Shown piece by piece: positions 21,327 to 31,653 of a stretch of DNA of 64,000 bases. The position numbers were made by a program, and so were the translations under genes. Source of the stretch: Simmondsia chinensis. Taxonomy: Eukaryota; Streptophyta; Magnoliopsida; Caryophyllales; Simmondsiaceae. The DNA is taken from assembly GCA_018398585.1 (NCBI GenBank), contig JAGTTD010000006.1, positions 632,501 through 696,500 on the forward strand, in the 5' to 3' direction. Under the pieces are notes generated by a model. The model searched no databases and was not told the DNA's origin. It was given only the letters and a program-made list of their open reading frames with translations. Numbering within the stretch: the first letter of the stretch is position 1; every line of letters starts with the position of its first letter.

Positions 21327-21812
21327 ACCGTAATATTTACATTTTGAGCTAAGCACCATTTTTTTTTTTTTAATAATTATCGAGCAAAAGCTCACGATAC
21401 AAAAGTTGGTATATCCCAAGAAAAATCTAAGGGGCACATACAAAGTGTGGGAAAGAAAAAATAACAAAAACACCAAGAAGAATAAGATTGTGTATAACAT
21501 CGAAGAAGTTATACTCAACAATGAGAAACACACCCGTCCTGTTGAAACAAATACAATATAAAACTAAAACAAACACCTCGCAAAATAGAACTGCAGCCTC
21601 ACAATGGCCTCAAACAGCCAAAAATAGCACACCTGATAAGCTTCACAAATCAAAGACACGCCATAGTATAGACGAGAAAACTAAGAACCTATTATACTAT
21701 AATTTTTCAAATCGATGTTATTATCACGTCGTGTATACGAGTTTTGAGGGTGAAGCTCAAAACAAAGAACAAAATTGAAGTGACAAAAAGTAACAAATTA
21801 TGCAGATTCGAG

Positions 21813-21960
21813 CTCGAATACAACAACAACAACAGTCCCAGTGCCTTGCGGCTCCCGCAGAACGCAGGGTCTGGGGGGGTGATGTACGCAGCCTTAACCC
21901 TTTCGTCAGGAAAGGAGACTGTTTCCAGGGACCCCCAACCTGAAGTAGTTGAGTGCCTGC
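21813..21960 (-). mobile_element. SINE 3' part with (TTG)n tail
   Basis: On the minus strand it reads caacctccc-like head remnants, then ctgcgtacatcaccccccca, gagccgcaaggcactggga, and ends in (TTG)4-5. There is no 5S head. The tail is intact and the body little diverged. Confidence 0.7.
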
Positions 21961-21965
21961 AGATA

Positions 21966-22510
21966 AACCACCAACCAATAAATATAATAAACTTGGTATA
22001 ATCAACTTAGTAACTTTTATTGCAATCTATTTGTAATCAAATATTAATTTTTTATCATTTAATAATTTATAATACAACGCATTAAATATTTTTTTTAAAA
22101 TGGAATATATTGACTAACCCCAAAAGTGGTTTAATGAAAAAAAATTAGATTATAAGTGATTTTTAAAACATAAAAGTTATGATTAGTTTTAAATAATATA
22201 TTTACATAATTTTTTGAAAATATGGTGATAACATATCATCTATTTTAGAAATACATTATTTATTTTGAGAGCTGTAATGCGAAGCTAGATTTGTTCATTT
22301 GAGTTAGTTTTATCGCCTCAGTGGAAGTTCAACCGCGTATCTTGTCTTTATTCATCGATTTTGTACGTGTAGTTTAGTAATTATAGTTACATTATTGGAA
22401 AGTGTTTAAACGTGCAATAGTACAGTGAAAACTGTGGCTAAACCTTTTTACTTTATTTTGTTTACGTGTTGTCCCATCAAATCTAAAAAAAAATGACACT
22501 AATTTTAATA
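21966..22510. other. AT-rich gene-free spacer
   Basis: No gene or bounded element was recognised. Confidence 0.5.
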
Positions 22511-22519
22511 TGTAATCAA

Positions 22520-22901
22520 GGATTGTTTATGCCAAAGGTTCATGTACTTTATCTATTATATCAATTTAGTCCTTGTACTTTTAATTGTATCACTTTAGTC
22601 CTCATATAATTGAAATGTGTCAATTTGGTGAAAATTTTTTGTTAAGTTTTTGATAATAAAATTTTTAATGATTCAGCTATGAATTGGATTAAATTGAGTA
22701 AACAGATGAATTTATAATAAGTTATTTGCATCTAATATAGTTTTACCGTTCAAAATTACTTTATTAACATAACTTAAATTTGAGCAAATGACTAAATTGA
22801 CACATGTTAAATTATTTAGGGATTAAATTGACATAATTAAAAGTACAAGAATTAAATTGATATAATGAATAAAGTACCAGGACTTTTGACATAAATAACT
22901 G
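22520..22901. mobile_element. Mutator-type palindromic MITE, copy D (382 bp)
   Basis: The element begins ggattgtttatgccaaaggt and ends ggacttttgacataaataactg. The flanks tgtaatcaa (22511-22519) and tgtattcaa (22902-22910) match at 8 of 9 positions. Confidence 0.82.
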
Positions 22902-22910
22902 TGTATTCAA

Positions 22911-23594
22911 TTAGTTAATAATTTGGTGCCAACTACTTAGTAATTAAACAAAGAGGTGAGCTCGTGGACAAAAAGTAAAAGGTCAAAATATTGAATTTAA
23001 ATATAATACAATACAATTTAAATACTAAACAATAATTATAATATGGTTTTAGATCCCACGTACGAAGAATTACTTTACATTTGATTAAAAAAAAAGAATT
23101 ACTTTATATTTTGTATATACTAGAGCATATACGCTCTTTATATTTACACGACTATATGCTCATGGCTGATCCAAAGATTAATTATAGTATGAATTAACTT
23201 CTACTGCATCAGCGTTCATAATTGAAAAAAAAAAAAAAAATAGAAACAAAGACTCAAGAACAGTGGCACACGCCATAAGCAAAACAATGGGATGATAGAT
23301 TCATAATTGAAGAAATAATGAACGATGTACATGTTAGTTGATATTTTAATATAAAGTAAATTACTCTATGGGTGCTTAAGCTGACTTCGGCACCAGTATT
23401 ACCAAAAAAGTGATACGATATAAAATATAATCTAGCTCAAATCAATTGGAATCTCAGCACATATATATGTATATTGATAGATAAGCTCCAACAATGAAGG
23501 TTTTACAAGTTAAAAAAGGGGAGAAAACATAGATTTAGAGTTTGGGGGAGAAGAAGAAGATAACACAAATATTTCATCACATGCCTAAACCCTA
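22911..23594. other. AT-rich gene-free stretch
   Basis: A block at about 23325-23400 (gttagttgatattttaatat ... gcaccagtatt) resembles one near 60440-60480 and may be another dispersed repeat. Nothing else was recognised. Confidence 0.4.
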
Positions 23595-23595
23595 A

Positions 23596-24060
23596 CTACC
23601 TCTTCTTATATATAGAGAGATATCTAGCTAAATATCTAAAGTAACGTGTCAAGTGATGGAAAGATCTAGAAGGCAAGGCTGATTGGCACGTATGGGGGTA
23701 GGCTGCTGAGTGAACGTTGACGGTAACTTGTTGGGCGCGTGTTGAAGTGTCGTCATGTATAGTGGCTTGATGGGAAGGATGGCAAGATGGGCCTTGGCAG
23801 TAGCGGAGAGCATGAGCTTGGCGAGCCAGGACATACTCGAATTGTATCAATATCGCCCCCTTGAAATGATCCTCGTCCTCGAGGATCGAAAGTAGGGTAG
23901 CTGCCATATGTAATGCACTCTCGAGGTGAGCTTGGCGGGTGATGAGTGGGCAGGTAGGATACTTGGCGGTGGCAGCTCAGGCGGGTGAGGACTAATGAGA
24001 TAACGTACTTCTATACGCTTAATCCCACTTTGGCTCGTATCAAAAAAGCCTCACCAATTA
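23596..24060 (-). mobile_element. Possible LTR-retrotransposon 3' remnant
   Basis: A minus-strand open frame starting at 23907 begins MAATLLSILEDEDHFKG. An acidic ...LEDxxxFKG ending followed shortly by non-coding sequence is what I would expect at the end of a Ty3-type polyprotein running into its 3' LTR. The segment is also more GC-rich than its surroundings. No integrase, RNase H or LTR pair is visible, so this is a weak call. Confidence 0.3.
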
Positions 24061-24747
24061 AAACTTGTCTTTAAACCCTAAAATTTCAAAACTAGCCTTT
24101 CAACCATACTCATAAAACACAATACATCCACATCTAATATAATTTATACAGGTGATATATATGACATATATCACCTTAATAATTAAAAGTTTCAATTTTT
24201 ATAAAAAATATTTTTTAATTTGCTTAAATAATAAAGAGATTGTTTTTGGATTTTTATGCAAAAATAAAAAAATAATATAATATAATATTTCTCTTTTAAA
24301 ACGTAATCAAATTAAAAAATAAAAAATAAAAGGTTCGAAATAAGAGATTATTTTTTTTTACTTTTAAATAAAAATAAAAATTAATATTTTCATTTAAAAT
24401 ATAAGTAAAAGACAAATCGAAAATCTTTTCTCAAGATATTCCTATTAAAAAACACTTTTCACAAATGCCATCCTTAGGTTGGTCTCAGTTCACAAAAATT
24501 ATAAGAGTAAATTATATATTAGTATCGTAAGATTTAATATATTAATTGTTTAGTTCATAAATTTTATAAATAATTTTTTAATTTAAAAAGTTATATATAT
24601 TTAATAAAATAGTTTAAATAGTGGTATGTAAAGGTGCTAAACAAGCCCCACTTTCATACTTTTACACCATTATTTGGACTAATTTAATGAACACGTGTAA
24701 CTTTTTGGACTAAAAATTTATTTCACAAAATTTATAGATCAAAAAAT

Positions 24748-25134
24748 GGGTTATTTACACCAAAGGTCTCTGTACTTTATCAATTGTATTAATTTAGTCC
24801 TTATACTTTTAATTGTATCAATTTATTCCCCAAACAATTTAAAATGTGTCAATTTAGTTCTTTAATTAAATTTAAGTTAAGTTAATTTTGTAATTTTGAA
24901 CGAAAAATTTATAATAGATGCAAGTAACTTTTTATAAATTCATCCGTTTACTCAATTTAATCTAATTTGTGGCCGAACCACTAAAATTTTTTATAAAAAC
25001 TTAATATAAAATTTTTTATAAAGACCAAATTGACATATCTTGAATTACACAGGAACTAAATTGACACAATTAAAAATACAATGACTAAATTAATACAATA
25101 CATAAAGTATAGGGATCTTTAGCGTAAATAACCC
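24748..25134. mobile_element. Mutator-type palindromic MITE, copy E (387 bp)
   Basis: The ends gggttatttacaccaaaggt and gatctttagcgtaaataaccc are near-perfect inverted repeats. The flanks tcaaaaaat (24739-24747) and ttaaaaaat (25135-25143) match at 8 of 9 positions. It has the same length as copies A and B. Confidence 0.85.
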
Positions 25135-25208
25135 TTAAAAAATTAATACACTAAATCTCATAGTACTAATATATAATTTACCCAAGTTATAATTTTCTCA
25201 AGAATGTT

Positions 25209-25657
25209 CAGAGGCTTTATCAACATCGACATCGCTTTTGACGTGCCCAAATTTCGGGCTAGGGTTGCTATCATAATGCAGATCGATTTTGGTTGGGGAA
25301 TCGATAGCCATCCGAGCCGTTTGCCACCTTGCGATATCCCAAAATTGGAAGGAAATCATTATCGAATCGGACAACAAAGTGGCTATTGATGCAATCTCTT
25401 CCGGGCATCCTCTCCTCCGTGGGAAATTGCTTGCATTATTAATGATGTTAAATGACTTATTGTTTCGTTTTCTTCTTGCAATTTTTTATCGGCTCCGCAC
25501 GATTGCAATGCAGTGGTTCATTGGATGGCTTTCTACCATCTTAGAAATCTCTGTAACCATAATTGGTGATCGAGTCATCGCCCTCAATTTATGTTGCTTG
25601 TTTTGAAGGGTTTGAATGGTAGTTAGTCGCCTCCGGGATTTCCAATTAAAAAAAAAA
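25209..25657 (+). mobile_element. 5'-truncated LINE with RNase H fragment
   Basis: A frame at about 25289-25420 encodes GESIAIRAVCHLAISQ and IIESDNKVAIDAISSG, the RNase H motif also seen in the LINE at 6116. The remainder is frameshifted. It ends gggatttccaatt plus a poly(A) run. The 8-bp sequence aagaatgt occurs at 25201-25208 and 25658-25665 as a candidate target duplication. Confidence 0.7.
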
Positions 25658-25719
25658 AAGAATGTAAATAAAGTTTGGGATAATAGATTATGAAAAAAAT
25701 ATAATTTTAAAGGGAAAAA

Positions 25720-26730
25720 GAGAGAAATTATCCTTTAAAATTGTATCTATTGTACATTAAAAACAAAATTTAGGACATTATATGACATTTTATAATATTA
25801 TAGAATATTCAGAAATAAAGCATTATGAGGCAAAGGGAAGAAAAAAAAAATGAGAAAGTGTAATTATGAAAAAAAAGGACAATATAGTAATTTTTGTGAA
25901 GTGAAAGAAAAAATAATACGAAAAAATGTAAAGAAAAAAATTATTTCAAGATTTTTGTATGGCTGATGTTTATTCCTTACATAAAAATATAATAAAAAAT
26001 ATTTTTCCTTACTAAAAATAAAATTAATTATATAAAATAGTCCCGTAAAGTTATAAAAATTGTTCTTTGGGGAAGAAAAATTGAGGACATTATTTAATAT
26101 TTTAGACATTGAAAATATTTGAACCTAAAAATACTTAAAATTGTAACCATTATAGGATATTATAACAAATTATTTTTTAGCATGTTTTATTATTTATGAA
26201 TTTTTAAATTATTTTAAAAGAAAATTAATAATTTTTTTACTTATTTGGTATTTTAAAATTTTATTTTATTTATTTATGTATGAAAGGATATAAAAGTCAT
26301 TTATGCGAAGCGAAGGAAAAAAATTAATATAAAAAATTATTAAGGAAAAAAATTAATTATAGATTTTTGTATGGGTGGTGTTTTTTTCTTACATAAAAAT
26401 ATTAAAAAAAATCAATTCTTTCTCCATACAAAATAGTTTTTTTTAAATTATATACATTATATTTTGGGGAGATAAATAAATGACATTATACAATATTTTT
26501 GAATTTGGAAAATTTTGAACTTGGAAAGATTTTAAAATTATAACCATTATAGAATATTGTAGTTAATAGTTTTTTTAAGCATGTTTTATGTAGTTATGAG
26601 TTTTTAGATTATTTTAAAAGAAAATTAATAATTTTATTACTTTTTTGGTATTTTTAATTTTTATTTCCTTTTATGTATTTTTTTATGAAATGATATGAAA
26701 ATCATTTCTATGAAGCGAAGGAAAATAGAA
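25720..26730. repeat. Tandem direct repeat of ~395 bp, two to three copies
   Basis: The block 26070-26350 (ggggaagaaaaattgaggac ... aagcgaaggaaaaa) is repeated at 26460-26730 (ggggagataaataaatgaca ... aagcgaaggaaaa). The conserved core includes aaaattataaccattataga and agcatgttttat. A partial third copy (gtgaagtgaaagaaa, gatttttgtatggctgatgt) lies at about 25890-26040. No coding capacity was recognised. Confidence 0.65.
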
Positions 26731-27640
26731 GCTTATGGGAGGGAGAGACTTCTAATAAATATATAAGTATAAAAATATAGATAAGATATATTTTTTTCTT
26801 TTTAAAATTATGATTTTTACATAAAATTATTTTTTAAAAATATTTTTATTTTTCATTTCTTATTTTTTTATTTTTTCTAATAAATGGTTTATTCTAATTA
26901 TTTTTCATCCATTTTTTAGTTTTCTTTCCATACTGTATTTTATCCCCGAATAAGATATCTTGGTATAATTTTTGAAGAAATAAAATTTTTTATGATTGGT
27001 ATTGTTATTTTAATGTGGTAAATTTGCATTCATAGCAAGGAAATGAAGGAAAAATTTGAGATTATTAAATATGAGAACTCTTTGCCAAATTTAATGCTCG
27101 TCTTCGTGAATATTTTTGTTTTAGGAAATTGGAAAGTTTTTATAACTCAAGGTCAATAGGAGTTGAAAGATTTTTTATATTTTTCCTTTTTCTTTGTAAG
27201 ATGTGTATAATTTATGCATAAAATATATATATATATATATATATGGATTTGTATATGCTATGTAAGATTCTATATATTGAAAATAGAATTTGATTTCATT
27301 GTCATTGTTAAAATTGTACTTACATTCGAAAAATCATTCTAAAATATACATTTATAATATCAATAACACAATTTAAATGAATATGTCAAATTATTATGTT
27401 CATGAACAAAACAGAAAAAACAATTACGCTAAACATTGAGTATAGTTTTTATAAGCAAAAAGAGGAGAGAATCCTTAAGAAAATACAGAAAATATTTTTA
27501 AAGAAGAAAAGTAAAATAATAAATACAATAGTACAAAAAGTATGCTCTCAAATCATAATTGTACATTATGATCAAAGCTCGGCAAATATTTTGTTTGTGT
27601 ATAGCTTTGATGATGGTCTGCATCACTGGAGGTATTGAAT
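26731..27640. other. AT-rich gene-free stretch with (TA)n
   Basis: A (TA)n microsatellite is at about 27223-27244. Open frames here are chance AT-rich frames without family resemblance. Confidence 0.5.
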
Positions 27641-27649
27641 GGGAAAATG

Positions 27650-27812
27650 AGTAAAACAGCGCTAAATCGTCAGTCTATGGATGATACTATCTGTGGGGCC
27701 CCTTGGGTCTAGAGAAGTTGTGTTAAAAAATGACAATGACTATAGATTTAAATTAATTTTATCTGTGGGGCCCCTTGTGTTAAAACAGCGCTAAATCATC
27801 AGTCTAGGGATC
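27650..27812. repeat. Local duplication around GGGGCCCC palindromes
   Basis: The sequence aaaacagcgctaaatcgtca at 27653 recurs as aaaacagcgctaaatcatca at about 27782, and ctgtggggccccttg occurs at 27691 and 27764. The two word pairs are arranged as a mirror (1-2 ... 2-1) around a 55-bp AT-rich centre, yet each word is in direct orientation. The GC-rich palindromes stand out in this region. Confidence 0.6.
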
Positions 27813-29110
27813 CATTTGTTTGGAAGAAAAAGTAGATTCAAGGAATAAGTTTTCCAATTTTTCTTTATTTGTCGCATATTGGTAGCCGGAAAATGCTTTT
27901 CGATGGAAAATGTTTTCCACCAAAGGAAAATGACTCCCTTTTAAAATAGGGAAAGTTATGTTTCTAAGTGATGCAAAAATTTTCGTGGTAATTATCATGC
28001 GGATCTTAATTGAATCGAAATGAATTGAATTGGAACACAAACCTTTAACGTCATACAATAAATAAAAATTGAACTAAATAATCAAATGAAAGTGAGATGT
28101 CACTTTATCATTATTTTAACAAAATAAATTTTATCATTTTTAATATCAATATAATATTATATAGAAAATAGTATAGTTACCCTTTGAAACGCTAATTTTT
28201 TGATAGTAACATTGAATCGCTCCACAATTGCGCCTTGTTCCAACAATTTATCCTTTGTCTCAGTGGGATGCATTGCATTTTAATTTCTATGTGACGCTGG
28301 AAAAGTAGATTTTTAGTATTAGATATTTTTATATTATAGAGGTTTTTAGGTAGACTTTAATTACATCCTTTTATTTGTAATTTCAGTTACACATTTTAAT
28401 TGTTATTAAATAACATATTTTACCTTTTTCTTTATTAAAGAAGACTAAATGACACTCTCTTAGAAATGTTGGGATTGAGGTTTTGTGAGTTTTAAGAAGA
28501 GTACTTAGAATTACTAACGTCTAATAAGAATTTAGGATTAAGGGTATCAAGGATTATGAGGAGCGAGAAACTTAAAATTAATATATAAAGATCGATCGAT
28601 TATAATTAATGCAGCAACGCAATCAATCATGTAACCTTAATTTAATTATATAAAAAGAATTTAAGGGTAATGATAAAAGTGACGTAATGCTTGCGTCCTG
28701 GAAAATTAATGATTGTTTTCAATGAGGAATGTTCCATTTTCTAGCTGTCTCCCCCCCATCTCTAATTTATAAAGGAAAAATAATTATAATTATTATTTAT
28801 CATATTATTATTATTATTATTTATTATTATTTATTAATATTATTGGTGCCCCAGTCCACCCAACCTTATTATATGATTTTTATTAAGATAATACAAACAT
28901 AATTAATTACACATCTTGGTATCCACTTGCTCCTAAAAGTGATCCCCTACCGTTTCAGACTAATTTAACATATTATCACAATTTAAAATTTTTTTAGCAA
29001 AATGTCATATCTTTGAAAATATTTAACAAACTATCATATTTAACTGTAGCAAAATTAATGATTCTTTTTTTTTTTTTTCTCTTTTTATTGTTGAGTTAGT
29101 TTGAGCTTGA
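27813..29110. other. Gene-free AT-rich stretch
   Basis: A MITE-like relic with ggaaaatgcttttcgatgga and gaaaatgttttccaccaaag words is at about 27815-28010. (TTA)n-rich sequence occurs at 28800-28845. No gene was recognised. Confidence 0.45.
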
Positions 29111-29117
29111 GAAATAG

Positions 29118-29235
29118 TTGTTGTTTGGAGCAACATTCTATAAGGGTAAAGTTACGTATATCTGACCTTTTTCACACATTAATATATCTTGACACGAGTC
29201 CTTTAAAACACTGAATTTGTTATTATTGTTGTTTT
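29118..29235 (+). mobile_element. Degenerate SINE 3' fragment
   Basis: The segment gtttggagcaacattctata ... gagtcctttaaaacactgaa followed by ttgttattattgttg is collinear with the SINE tails in this window, but diverged. Confidence 0.45.
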
Positions 29236-29679
29236 TATAGAGAAGCTAGTTTAAAGTTGGGGTTATCATATTCTTATTGATATGTTCAATAAAAAAGGAT
29301 AAGCATAAAGAAGTAAAAATCATGAAAAAAATTATTATTACAAGGTAATGATGTAACTAACAAATAATGAAAGATACAAAATTACCTTAAGTACTATATT
29401 TCTGCTCTGATAATAATAATTTTACTTTATCAATAACATTACATTAAGTTATTTATTCTTATTTTACAGTTGTAAAAGAATATTGATAAGTTAAAATAGG
29501 AACAAAATTATTGAAAATTTTAAAAAATTTCATGTTGGCCCCCTTATTGCCAAATTGAGGGGTCAACAAAATGAAAATAATGGGATAAAATTGCTCATCA
29601 TTATTCTCTATTGCTTCTCAAAATAAATTATTAAACGAAAGTAAATCATTACCTTCTATTATTCTCTCTTGCTCCTCGG

Positions 29680-30070
29680 GGTACAAATGGGCTCGTAAAC
29701 CGACTCGTCATAAAGCTCAAAAGGCTCAGCACATTTAGTTTATTGAGCCAAGCTCGAGCTTAGTTAAGCTCGAGCTCGTACATGAGCCTAGGTATTGCAA
29801 GATCAAACTAAATAATCCAATGAAGTTAAATTTGAACCTAAATGAGCAAAATCCGAGCTTAAATGAACCTAAATTGAGCTTGAACGAGCTTATATTAAGA
29901 TTAAATGAGCCGAAATATTGCAAGCTCAAGTCAAAGCTCGTCGAGCTTAGATCGAGCCAAGCTGAAACTCTAACCTTTCAAGCTTGGCAAGCTTAGAGCC
30001 AAGCGTGAGCCCCGAGCTTGACAGGATTGGACTCAGCTCGGCTCAAATGTGTTAAACAAAAGTAAACCGT
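29680..30070. repeat. CGAGC-rich dispersed repeat
   Basis: The sequence begins ggggtacaaatgggctcg and continues with aagctcgagcttag, aacgagctt and gagccaagct words up to about 30060. It is the same family as the repeats in SAE1 intron 7 and CBS-PB1 intron 9. Confidence 0.6.
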
Positions 30071-30473
30071 CACCTTCGCTATCTTCACTTTAATATTACA
30101 CCAAAGATTCGTTGATCTTAAGATAGTGAAGCAATCAATTTCTTATTAAATCTTACAACTTTGATTAAGAGATTTCGATTCCTTATTATTATATATTGTA
30201 AAAGATCATATATGTATATTATCTAAGCTTCAAACCTGATAATATATAAGTTAGTTAATCTAGGTAGCTAAATGGTTATTAATTCCTCAACAACATTTCT
30301 TAATGCCAAACAAAAGCAAACCCTTGTATTGCAATTAGACTTCAAAAGAAAAGTTTGAGGGAAAAAAAATAAAAAAATAAAAAATTCAATTGTAACATTG
30401 AATTTTGTCTGTCCTCTGTAGATTGAAAATTACGAATTATATTCATCATTTATTGGAGGTACCCTTGGTTCAT

Positions 30474-30716
30474 TTACCAGGCACTAAAGCACCGGATCCC
30501 ATTAGAACTACGAAGTTAAGCGTGCTTGGGCGAGAGTAGTACCAAGATGGGGTGATCTCCTGGGAAGTCCTCGTATTGCCAACCCTATACGATTGGGAGT
30601 CCTCGGAAACAATCTCTCTACAGAATTACACCCTAAAGGGGTAAGGTTGCGTACATCCACCCCTCCTAAACCTCGCTTAGGCTAAAGCCCTTGAGGCACT
30701 GGATCTGTTGTTGTTG
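30474..30716 (+). mobile_element. 5S-rRNA-headed SINE, best-preserved head
   Basis: Positions 30476-30583 are nearly identical to plant 5S rRNA: accaggcactaaagcaccgg, atcccattagaactacgaag, ttaagcgtgcttgggcgaga, gtagtaccaagatggggtga, tctcctgggaagtcctcg. The A-box, intermediate element and C-box are all present. The SINE tail follows (ggttgcgtacatccacccct ... agcccttgaggcactggat) with a (TTG)3 end. The flanks acccttggttcat (30461-30473) and acccttaattcat (30717-30729) look like a 13-bp duplication with two changes. It is 243 bp long and is not a genuine 5S gene, because it runs into the SINE tail. Confidence 0.88.
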
Positions 30717-30729
30717 ACCCTTAATTCAT

Positions 30730-31398
30730 CATATTCAAATATACACCTCTTTTCAAGAATTTGATGTGTTAAACAGCAGCTTCGAAGTTGAAAATGGATA
30801 ATCACAGGAATTGGCTTTCAAGTTCCCCTATAAATTTATTTATTCTTCATTCGAAAAAAGACCAAAATCACATACAATATGTTCTCTCTCTATACTCTTA
30901 TACTCTTATCTTCACTATAACGACCGTTATATTCTGTTGAACAAATTTGGAGCATATTACAATCTGTCTCTGAAGTGCACAATAGAGTTAGACGCCCGTT
31001 TTAACCATGGAAGTGAAAGTGCAACTGGTCCCGTTATTACCAATGCGGGGCATAAACAACTTACGACATTGATAAACTTCCGACATGATAACAATGCTCA
31101 GTTTTCAGATTCTTTGTTTTGCTCTGTTATATAACTCCACAAGCGAGTCTAAATAGGAGTCGTGAAAGAAAAGAGATCAATATATTAATCTAATGAGTTA
31201 CTCCTCCTAATGCTAATTTACATACATATATAAAGTCTGCATATCTCCTCTCTCGATATAAAATTTATGATTTCGTACTAGGCTTACCTATAGAGTCTGT
31301 ACAATGAACTAAACTAATAATAGAACTGAATTAACCAAACGAAACACCGAATGCAGCAAAACCACTGATTATTCCCACACATATTTGCGTTACAACCA
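30730..31398. other. Gene-free stretch downstream of the steroleosin-like gene
   Basis: A plus-strand open frame of 107 codons at 30811 matches nothing known to me. A degenerate copy of the ~200-bp LTR-like repeat lies at about 31130-31300. Confidence 0.4.
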
Positions 31399-31399
31399 C

Positions 31400-31487
31400 C
31401 CCCAATACCTCAAAGAAGCTCCCGCCAACACAGGATCTGAGGAGGGTAAAACGTTCGCAACTTACAGGGTGCTATCCTGTAGAGTCC
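31400..31487 (-). mobile_element. SINE 3' fragment
   Basis: The sequence caatacctcaaagaagctcc ... gggtgctatcctgtagagt is the reverse-oriented tail of the SINE family, without head or poly-TTG. Confidence 0.55.
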
Positions 31488-31653
31488 ATACATATTTCCG
31501 TTGATGTCACAACAGTTTTACTAACTTTTTACATGCTGAAGCATTATAGTGCAACATACAAGGATGCTAAAACAAGACACACCTAAACCTCATACAACCT
31601 ACCTGCACTAACACATCCATACGCACATTTTCACATAAAGTTACCTGCATTCT

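Noticed and set aside
21488..22005. Overlapping 80-96 residue proteins
   Set aside because: They run through SINE tails and AT-rich sequence; the frames have no conserved motif.
23596..23907. A 103-residue host protein
   Set aside because: Its first residues fit a retrotransposon polyprotein end better than a host gene, and the rest reads like non-coding LTR sequence.
30476..30583. A genuine 5S rRNA gene
   Set aside because: The 5S-like part is not flanked by 5S spacer or a T-run terminator but runs straight into a SINE tail with (TTG)n and flanking duplications, and four similar chimeras occur in the window.
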